NCBI GenBank assembly: GCA_001774245.1
Contig: MEZF01000041.1
Span: forward strand, 22,252 to 28,718
Reading direction: 5' to 3'
DNA: 6,467 bases
DNA from: Candidatus Bathyarchaeota archaeon RBG_13_52_12
Lineage (GTDB): Archaea; Thermoproteota; Bathyarchaeia; TCS64
The notes under the pieces: model-generated
What the model was told of the DNA's origin: nothing
Databases searched by the model: none
Seen by the model: only the letters and a program-made list of their open reading frames with translations
Program-made: the position numbers and the translations under genes
Part shown: positions 1 to 4,992 of the stretch, in pieces
How positions within the stretch are numbered: the stretch's first letter is position 1
Layout: each line of letters begins with the position of its first letter

Positions 1-530
1 ATTTTATCCGGGAACACCATCTCAGCCCTATTTGTCTGGGTGTCCTTGGGGATGTCCACTAAGACTGCGCCCTTCCTCCCAGTTGATGAAATGTAGAAGG
101 CCGACTTTATGGCGTGAGGGATTTCTCCTGCCTCCATAACCTGTATGTTATGCTTTGTAACGGAGGCTGAAATACCGATGATGTCGACCTCCTGGAAGGC
201 GTCTGTACCCACCATGCTTAGGGGAACTTGCCCGGTTAAAGCAACGACAGGAGACGAGTCAAGTTGCGCTGTAGCAAGGCCCGTAACTATGTTCGTTGCC
301 CCTGGGCCACTCGTGACCTGCACAACGCCGGGCCTCCCTGAAACACGGGCGTACCCATCCGCCATGTGGGTGGAACCCTGCTCATGGACTCCCCCAACGT
401 AGCGGATCTTCGACTTCAGCAACTCGTCGCAGATCGGTATAATCGCGGCGCCGGTTATCCCGAAGATATACTTGACGCCCTCTTTCTCAAGCGCTTTGAC
501 ATAGGCCTCAGCTCCAGTCATCTCAGGCAT
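1..530 (-). CDS. ilvB: Acetolactate synthase large subunit-like ThDP enzyme (N-terminal part, cut by window edge)
   Basis: This gene encodes the N-terminal 176 codons of a thiamine-diphosphate enzyme. In the family it condenses two pyruvates to acetolactate, or pyruvate with 2-ketobutyrate, the first step of branched-chain amino acid synthesis. The visible part is the ThDP-binding N-terminal (pyrimidine) domain. The catalytic glutamate is E50 in HEQGSTHMADGYAR, followed by SGPGATN (74-80), TGQVP (99-103) and GTDAFQE (108-114), and VDIPKD (158-163) closes the domain. The TGQ and DAFQE signatures are typical of acetolactate synthase. E50 argues against glyoxylate carboligase, which has valine there. 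An oddity is the start of the domain: it reads GITGAAIIP where most synthases have a PGGA core. The ATG at 530 is chosen because a GGAGG at 540-544 lies 9 bases upstream and the protein begins at the family's usual point; an in-frame TAG lies 16 codons further up. Family assignment is secure. Biosynthetic versus catabolic use is not decidable without the C-terminus and a small-subunit neighbour. Confidence 0.9.
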   Translation of the reverse strand, partial: MPEMTGAEAYVKALEKEGVKYIFGITGAAIIPICDELLKSKIRYVGGVHEQGSTHMADGYARVSGRPGVVQVTSGPGATNIVTGLATAQLDSSPVVALTGQVPLSMVGTDAFQEVDIIGISASVTKHNIQVMEAGEIPHAIKSAFYISSTGRKGAVLVDIPKDTQTNRAEMVFPDK

Positions 531-556
531 GCGTGAAAGCCTCCCAGATAATTCCC

Positions 557-647
557 CTGGATCGGTGATCCAGAACTAGTGTTCTTGGACGGGAATCTAT
601 TGACTAAGAATACGATTCCCCATTCAGCTATCCCCCGTGCTCGGGGG
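557..647 (-). promoter_or_regulatory. Structured 5' leader of the acetolactate synthase-like gene
   Basis: Reading toward the ilvB-like start, the leader holds consecutive stem-loops. The first has arms CCCCCG (632-637) and CGGGGG (642-647) with a 4-base loop. The second pairs 591-597 with 614-620 and 598-601 with 609-612, giving 11 bp with one bulge at 613 and a 7-base loop. The third pairs AGAAC (572-576) with GTTCT (581-585). The fourth has arms CTGGATC (557-563) and GATCCAG (567-573). The third and fourth share bases 572-573, so they cannot both form fully. The ribosome binding site follows at 540-544. The density of pairing suggests an RNA regulatory leader, but no known riboswitch class is recognised. 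T-box leaders are not expected in archaea, and no T-box motif was seen. Confidence 0.45.
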
Positions 648-714
648 TTCGACAAAGCAATACCCCATGTTCCATCCTCCCTAAAGGGATGTAAACTATC
701 AAAAACACGTATCG

Positions 715-722
715 AATAAAAA
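715..722 (-). promoter_or_regulatory. Candidate boxA (TATA) element for the acetolactate synthase-like gene
   Basis: On the minus strand this reads TTTTTATT, preceded by AAACC. At archaeal spacing, transcription would start near 690-693, giving a leader of about 160 bases that includes the stem-loops at 557-647. A second AT-rich candidate, CATATATG at 742-749, is self-complementary. It could serve either strand: on the minus strand it would put the start near 718. Position and base composition are the only evidence. Confidence 0.35.
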
Positions 723-760
723 GGTTTGTGGAGGCTATTGTCATATATGCGCGCGGAAGA

Positions 761-786
761 CGCCGAATAAGCCGAGTTATTCGGCG
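761..786. repeat. Perfect inverted repeat, 10-bp arms with 6-base spacer
   Basis: The arms are CGCCGAATAA (761-770) and TTATTCGGCG (777-786), separated by GCCGAG. The match is perfect over 10 bp and ends sharply on both sides. It lies in the non-coding region between the minus-strand acetolactate synthase-like gene and the plus-strand ORF at 912. It is a few bases from the AT-rich element at 742-749, so an operator for a dimeric regulator is plausible. It could also be a hairpin in a transcript. No T-tract follows on either strand, so an intrinsic terminator is less likely. Confidence 0.6.
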
Positions 787-911
787 AACCTTGCTAGATC
801 GAGCATTTCTGCGCGGTATCTGCGGGTCTTATACAGAAGTAACCTGATGTGAATTACTGATACTGTTCACAGCTCCTTAATCTCCTTATAGCCAGAGGTT
901 GAGGCGACTAA

Positions 912-1079
912 ATGCGATCTGTCATGTGTATGGCCGATGTTTATCGCGTTTATAGAATACCTGAGGATGCTCCAAAGTCGTCGACAGAGAAAAAGCGCGT
1001 CTACGAGGATTCACAGCATATTGAGCTCCTCTGCGCCTCGGCACGGCTCACAGAGGCCGTTGAGAGTCTGAGTAAGTAG
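912..1079 (+). CDS. Hypothetical small protein, 55 residues
   Basis: The frame opens with ATG and closes with TAG. A GAGG at 901-904 lies 7 bases before the start. The predicted product begins MRSVMCMADVYRVYRIP and continues into a highly charged, probably helical stretch with EKKRVYEDSQ (about 29-38) and a leucine/alanine-rich end ending in EAVESLSK. It has no signal peptide or membrane segment. The composition is like a real soluble protein: mixed charges, few rare residues, and codons such as CTC, GCC and GAG as in the neighbours. I do not recognise a family. ATG codons at 924 and 930 are alternative starts without an obvious ribosome binding site. The gene sits 91 bases before the operon at 1170. 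A CTTATA at 886-891 could be a promoter element but lies very close to the start. At this length a chance ORF remains possible. Confidence 0.45.
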   Translation: MRSVMCMADVYRVYRIPEDAPKSSTEKKRVYEDSQHIELLCASARLTEAVESLSK

Positions 1080-1130
1080 CTGATCTAACCGCTGCACCAG
1101 TGTATCCTGATCCTCTTCGGGGCCGTCATA

Positions 1131-1137
1131 GATATAG
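1131..1137 (+). promoter_or_regulatory. Weak boxA candidate for the gcvPA-gcvPB-SDR operon
   Basis: GATATAG lies about 33 bases before the TTG at 1170. At archaeal spacing it would place the transcript start near 1160, leaving a leader of about 10 bases. That fits the lack of a usable ribosome binding site directly before the TTG. The upstream bases are not a good purine-rich BRE. An AAGAGGT at 1142-1148 looks like a ribosome binding site but has no start codon at a suitable distance in any frame. Confidence 0.3.
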
Positions 1138-1169
1138 CCATAAGAGGTACTTTTAGAAGCAGATCGATC

Positions 1170-2570
1170 TTGGAAAAGAAGTCTCATCCTTACATTCCCA
1201 ATTCTGTCCCCGAGGTCAAGGCGGAGATGCTCAGAGTCATCGGTGCAGCCAACGCCGAGGCACTATACGCGGATATGATCCCGGACCATCTCCTCCTCAA
1301 GAGGAGGATGAACCTACCGGAGCCCTTCCCCGCTGAACATGATCTCAGGAAACACGTTGCAGGTATTTTGAACAAGAACAGTACCTGTGACGATACCCTC
1401 AGCTTCCTCGGCGGCGGATGTTGGAATCACTTCGTTCCACAGGTCTGTGACGAAATAGCGCATAGAAGCGAGTTCCTAACCGCCTATTCGGGTGGCTACT
1501 ACAGCGACTTGGGACGTTTCCAGGCGAACTGGGAGTTCCAGAGCCTGATCTGCGAGCTCGTTGGCATGGAGGTTAGCGGCATCCCCACTTATGATTGGGG
1601 GAGCGCCGCGGGGAACGCTGTAAGAATGGCCTCGCGCCTCACCAGAAGAAACGAGATACTTGTCCCTGCCCACATGAGCCCCGCCCGACTTAGTGTATTA
1701 ACCAACTTTTGCAATCCCACCGAGATGCCTGGCGCCCTCAAGATCAATAAGGTCGCCTACAACCAAGAAACCGGCACCCTCGACCTCAAGGACCTAAGGA
1801 TGAAGATCACCGGAAAGTCCGCCTGCGTCTACTTCGAGAACCCCGGCTACCTCGGCGCCATAGAGGACCAGGGCGATGAGATAGCTGATTTAGCCCACAA
1901 AGCCGGGGCCGAGGTTGTCGTCGGCGTCGACCCCATCAGCCTCGGCGTCCTTGCTCCCCCAAGCGAATACGGCGCGGACATCGTCTGCGGGGAGGTTCAG
2001 CCCCTCGGAGTCCACATGACAGCGGGCGGCGGCCTCGCTGGTTTCATAGCTAGCCGAGACGAAGAACGTTATGTCGCTGAGTACCCGCTCCGCCTCATCA
2101 GCATAACCAACACAATAGTGGAGGGGGAGTACGCCTTCGGCCAGGCGAAGTACGAACGTACCAGCTACATGTCGCGTGAGAAGGCTAAGGACTGGGTCGG
2201 CACCACAACCGCCCTCCACGGCATCATCGCCGCCGTATATATGAGCCTCCTAGGCCCCGAGGGGATGAAAGATGTCGGAGAAGCCATACTACATAAGAGC
2301 CATTACGCTGCTGAGAAGCTCGCTGAGATTAAGGGAGTAGAAGCAAGGTTTCCCGGCTTCTTCAAGGAGTTTCCCCTCAACGTTGACGCCGCAGGGAAGA
2401 AGGTCAGATATGTCAACAAAGCGCTACTTAAGAGGGGCATATTCGGGGGTAAGGACATTTCTCGGGAGTTCCCTGAGCTTGGTCAGTCCGCTCTCACCTG
2501 TATAACTGAGGTCCACTCCAAGGCGGACATAGATAGGTTCGCCGCCGAGCTGGAGGCGATACTAAGATGA
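1170..2570 (+). CDS. gcvPA: Glycine dehydrogenase (decarboxylating) subunit 1-like protein, divergent GcvPA
   Basis: This is a homologue of the alpha subunit of split P-protein. In the family, P-protein is the PLP-dependent glycine decarboxylase of the glycine cleavage system, an alpha2-beta2 enzyme that passes an aminomethyl group to lipoyl-H-protein. The 466 residues are close to the usual 440-460. Recognisable family segments are HPYIPN (6-11), FLGGG (79-83), SEFLTAY (100-106), GVDPISLGVLAPP.EYGADIV (252-272), the MS.LGPEG region (358-365), and the C-terminal GIFGGKDI..EFPELG (423-438). Several near-invariant motifs are changed. The TPYQPEISQG loop is replaced by SGGYYSDLG (107-115), the GEGQSLG segment reads GEVQPLG (274-280), and the SNICTNQAL segment reads DWVGTTTAL (341-349). 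These lie in substrate-side regions, so the glycine decarboxylase name may not be the true activity. The TTG start at 1170 is chosen because homologues begin a few residues before YIPN and no ATG or GTG precedes it in frame before the stop at 1086. The stop overlaps the next gene by 4 bases (ATGA). Confidence 0.85.
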   Translation: MEKKSHPYIPNSVPEVKAEMLRVIGAANAEALYADMIPDHLLLKRRMNLPEPFPAEHDLRKHVAGILNKNSTCDDTLSFLGGGCWNHFVPQVCDEIAHRSEFLTAYSGGYYSDLGRFQANWEFQSLICELVGMEVSGIPTYDWGSAAGNAVRMASRLTRRNEILVPAHMSPARLSVLTNFCNPTEMPGALKINKVAYNQETGTLDLKDLRMKITGKSACVYFENPGYLGAIEDQGDEIADLAHKAGAEVVVGVDPISLGVLAPPSEYGADIVCGEVQPLGVHMTAGGGLAGFIASRDEERYVAEYPLRLISITNTIVEGEYAFGQAKYERTSYMSREKAKDWVGTTTALHGIIAAVYMSLLGPEGMKDVGEAILHKSHYAAEKLAEIKGVEARFPGFFKEFPLNVDAAGKKVRYVNKALLKRGIFGGKDISREFPELGQSALTCITEVHSKADIDRFAAELEAILR

Positions 2571-4108
2571 CCCAGCCGAGGGTCCGGCCGTACCATGCAC
2601 CTGTCTGGAGCGAGCGTCTCATACACGAGCTTGGCCGAGGCGGGGAGCGCGGTGTCATTCTTCCAGCCGTTGAAGAGGAGATAAAGAAGGCGGTAGGCAA
2701 GCCTGAGGCGCTTGTCCCAAAGAAGATGAGGCGGAGGGAGAAACCGGACCTCCCAGAGCTAAGCCAGCCTCAAGCCCTCCGCCACTGGCTCCGCCTCAGC
2801 CAGATGACCCTAGGCATGGAGATGGGCATCGACCTCGGCGTCGGCACATGCACGATGAAGTACAGCCCCAAGGTCAATGAGGAGCTAGCCGATATGATCG
2901 CTGGCGTACACCCTGACCAGCCCGAGGAGACCATCCAAGGACTCCTCGAAGTTGCATGGCGCTTCGCCAACGTCTACCTGCACGAGATCAGCGGCATGGA
3001 CGCGTTCACATTCCAGCCCCCTGGCGGATCGGCTGGGGCATTCAACGACGCTGCGATGATGCGTAAGTACCACCAGTTAAACGGTGAACTTGAGCAGCGT
3101 GACGAGATCATCACCACTATCTTCAGCCACCCCTGCGACGCAGCCTGCCCAGCGACGGCCGGGTTCAAGGTCGTAACATTGTACCCCGATGAAGAGACGG
3201 GCTACCCCAGCGTCGAAGCACTGAAGGCGGCAGTCTCCAAGCGTACCGCGGGTATATTCGTAACTAATCCCGAGGACACGGGCATCTTCAATGAGCACAT
3301 TGACGAGTGGACGAAAATAGTGCACGAAGTGGGGGGCCTGTGCGTCTATGACCAGGCGAACCTGAACTCCGTTATGGGTGTCACGAGGGCCAGGGACGCT
3401 GGCTTCGACATGAGCTTCTTCAACCTCCACAAGACATTCAGCAGCCCCCATGGTTCATCTGGTCCCGGCTCGGGAGCTGTGGGCGTCACCGAGGAGCTTG
3501 AGGAACTTCTCCCTATTCCCGTCATAGTTAAAACGGGTGATAGATATCACCTTGACTACGACAGGCCAAAGAGTATAGGGCGTGTTCGTGACTTTCTAGG
3601 GAATCTTCAGGTGGTTGTACGCGCATACGCCTGGGCGGCCGCCTTGGGTGCGGATGGTCTTAGGGAAGCGGCAGAGGTGAGTATGATTAACAACCAGTAC
3701 CTCAGCGAGAAGATGAAGTCGGTCCCAGGCGTGACGAAGCCGTACGGTGGGAAGCGCCTCGATCAGGTCCGCTGGAGCCTGGAGAAGCTGAAAAAGGACA
3801 CAGGCTGTGGGATAAATGAGGTAAATCGCCGAGTCATTGACTATGGTATACAGAGCTACTTCACCAGCCACCACCCCTGGATCGTTCCAGAGCCTTTCAC
3901 CCCCGAGCCATGCGAGACCTATAGAAAAGCCGACATCGACTATTGGGTTGCCGTGCTTAGGCGGGTCTGCGAGGAGGCATACGAGGACCCAGAGATACTT
4001 AAGAAGGCTCCACACAACTCGTCGATACACGTGGCGAACACGGCGCCTTTCGATGACCCTGATAGGTGGGGGATGAGTTGGAGAGCATATAGGAGGAAGA
4101 TGAAGTGA
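2567..4108 (+). CDS. gcvPB: Glycine dehydrogenase (decarboxylating) subunit 2-like protein, divergent GcvPB with PLP lysine
   Basis: This is the PLP-bearing beta subunit of a split P-protein homologue. Seen in the sequence are GTCTMKYSPKVNE (93-105), HPDQPEETIQG (115-125), H188 at the position of the ring-stacking histidine, TNPEDTGIF (233-241), the PLP-nitrogen aspartate D262 in YDQANLN, the Schiff-base lysine K289 in NLHKTF, and LDYDRPKSIGRVRDF (329-343). These support a functional PLP enzyme. At 513 residues it is somewhat longer than the usual 470-500. Differences from glycine decarboxylases are: QPAAGAHGE reads QPPGGSAGA (150-158), HGTNPAS reads HPCDAAC (188-194), PHGGGGPGSG reads PHGSSGPGSG (294-303), and YFPLIVPEALMIEPTETE reads HHPWIVPEPFTPEPCETY (435-452). 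The C-terminus after APHN (481-484) is unlike the family and aromatic-rich (WGMSWRAYRR, 501-510). The ATG at 2567 has GGAGG at 2552-2556, 10 bases upstream, and overlaps the preceding gene, indicating translational coupling with the alpha subunit. Confidence 0.88.
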   Translation: MTQPRVRPYHAPVWSERLIHELGRGGERGVILPAVEEEIKKAVGKPEALVPKKMRRREKPDLPELSQPQALRHWLRLSQMTLGMEMGIDLGVGTCTMKYSPKVNEELADMIAGVHPDQPEETIQGLLEVAWRFANVYLHEISGMDAFTFQPPGGSAGAFNDAAMMRKYHQLNGELEQRDEIITTIFSHPCDAACPATAGFKVVTLYPDEETGYPSVEALKAAVSKRTAGIFVTNPEDTGIFNEHIDEWTKIVHEVGGLCVYDQANLNSVMGVTRARDAGFDMSFFNLHKTFSSPHGSSGPGSGAVGVTEELEELLPIPVIVKTGDRYHLDYDRPKSIGRVRDFLGNLQVVVRAYAWAAALGADGLREAAEVSMINNQYLSEKMKSVPGVTKPYGGKRLDQVRWSLEKLKKDTGCGINEVNRRVIDYGIQSYFTSHHPWIVPEPFTPEPCETYRKADIDYWVAVLRRVCEEAYEDPEILKKAPHNSSIHVANTAPFDDPDRWGMSWRAYRRKMK

Positions 4109-4911
4109 AGCGGCTCGAGGGTAGGGTCGCGGTTGTGACAGGCGCCGCCCAGGGAATAGGGGCGGGCATCTCAAGGGTCTTAGCCTCCCACGGCGCCACC
4201 GTCTGCCTCACTGACATAAAGGACAGCGTTGAGCTGACTGCGGAGAATATTTGTAAGGACTATGGGAAGGCTCGCGCTTATCGGATGGACGTTACCAAGG
4301 CCGGCGACGTTGAACAGGCATTCAACAAGATCGCGAAGGATCATGGGCGCGTCGACGTTCTCGTCAACAACGCAGGCATTTACCCGAGGCGTAAGCTCGT
4401 CGAGATGGATGAGGAGTTCCTCCACCAACTCTTCGAGATCAACGTCTTCGGGATGTTCCGATGCGCGAAGGCGGTGCTCCCCGGGATGATGGAGAGAAGG
4501 TACGGGAAGATAGTGAACATGAGCAGTGTGACGGGGCCTATGGTGGGGACGCCCGCTGGCGGGCAGACTGCGTATGGTTCCTCAAAGGCTGCGGTGATAG
4601 GATTCACGAAGGCCCTAGCCCTTGAGACGGCGCAGTATATGATCAACGTAAACTGCATCCTGCCGGGGTACGTCTACAGCCCAAGCGCCTTCGGGATAAG
4701 GGGGAGTAAGGTGGGGGAGGATGGGGAGGCGGCGATGAGGGAGTTTGGCCGGAAGATACCAATGTGCCGCCAGGGGAGCCCAGAGGACGTGGGAAACCTC
4801 GTCCTCTTCCTCGCCAGTGACGAGTCGAGCTACCTCACAGGCTCAGAGATCGTTATCGATGGTGGAAACATCCTGCAGGAAGAGTACCTTGGCCCCTATA
4901 GCCCGAAGTAA
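4105..4911 (+). CDS. Short-chain dehydrogenase/reductase, UcpA-like
   Basis: This 268-residue protein is a classical SDR that oxidises a hydroxyl or reduces a carbonyl with a nicotinamide cofactor. It has the TGxxxGxG dinucleotide motif (T12 G13 A A Q G17 I G19), D37 at the end of the second strand (favouring NAD over NADP), D62 in MDV, NNAG (88-91), N113, the serine region MSSVTG (139-144), catalytic Y157 and K161 in YGSSK, PGY (187-189), and C-terminal FLASDESSYLTG followed by IDGG (235-254). The catalytic serine to YxxxK distance is about three residues longer than usual (VGTPAGGQTAY). This, with SSVTG and SSYLTG, resembles E. coli UcpA. The substrate is not predictable. The start is GTG at 4105 with AGGAGG at 4091-4096, 8 bases upstream. 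It overlaps the gcvPB-like stop by 4 bases (GTGA), so the three genes are probably cotranscribed and cotranslated. A role on the substrate or product of the P-protein-like enzyme is an inference from this coupling. Confidence 0.9.
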   Translation: MKRLEGRVAVVTGAAQGIGAGISRVLASHGATVCLTDIKDSVELTAENICKDYGKARAYRMDVTKAGDVEQAFNKIAKDHGRVDVLVNNAGIYPRRKLVEMDEEFLHQLFEINVFGMFRCAKAVLPGMMERRYGKIVNMSSVTGPMVGTPAGGQTAYGSSKAAVIGFTKALALETAQYMINVNCILPGYVYSPSAFGIRGSKVGEDGEAAMREFGRKIPMCRQGSPEDVGNLVLFLASDESSYLTGSEIVIDGGNILQEEYLGPYSPK

Positions 4912-4924
4912 ATTTACGCCATTG

Positions 4925-4941
4925 TTAAATATTTTATTTTC
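4925..4941 (+). terminator. T-rich terminator after the gcvPA-gcvPB-SDR operon
   Basis: The tract contains ATTTTATTTTC and begins 14 bases after the SDR stop. Archaeal RNA polymerase terminates at such T-rich tracts without needing a hairpin, and none strong is present here. The convergent minus-strand gene ends at 4993, so termination must occur in this short spacer to avoid collision. Confidence 0.55.
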
Positions 4942-4980
4942 ATGATCAGAATTTTATGTAACATCCGGCTCACGATTACC

Positions 4981-4990
4981 CCGGCGCCGG
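4981..4990. repeat. 10-bp GC palindrome CCGGCGCCGG in the convergent spacer
   Basis: The ten bases equal their own reverse complement and lie 2 bases past the stop of the minus-strand kinase-family gene. There is no loop, so it would make a poor hairpin. No clear minus-strand T-tract follows it within the spacer. It may be chance in GC-rich DNA. Confidence 0.35.
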
Positions 4991-4992
4991 AA

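Noticed and set aside
145..402. An 85-codon plus-strand frame at the left edge
   Set aside because: It is the antisense shadow of the acetolactate synthase-like gene, whose catalytic motifs are on the other strand.
591..660. tRNA-like elements: a stem with a 7-base loop (591-620) and a GGTTCGA-like string (646-652)
   Set aside because: No acceptor stem, D-arm or proper T-arm can be paired around them on either strand, the residue before the would-be anticodon on the plus strand is A instead of T, and position 37 on the minus strand is T. They are better explained as leader hairpins.
531..668. Continuous in-frame reading from the ATG at 668 through TGA, TAG and TAG into the acetolactate synthase-like gene, suggesting stop recoding
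   Set aside because: Three stops in about 50 codons is the chance expectation, the intervening residues do not look like a family extension, and the gene has its own good start with GGAGG at 540-544.
841..880. Possible C/D box small RNA (TGATGTGA and CTGA strings)
   Set aside because: The C box does not match RTGATGA, and no second box pair or terminal stem could be found.
1890..2219. A 109-codon minus-strand frame opposite the gcvPA-like gene, and a similar 124-codon frame at 3077-3451
   Set aside because: Both mirror the codon structure of the genes opposite them and show no motifs or ribosome binding sites.
3596..4174. A 192-codon open frame on the minus strand opposite the gcvPB-like gene
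   Set aside because: It lies wholly antisense to well-supported coding sequence of gcvPB and the SDR, its translation has no recognisable domain, and it has a low-complexity, His/Pro/Arg/Leu-rich make-up typical of a shadow frame.
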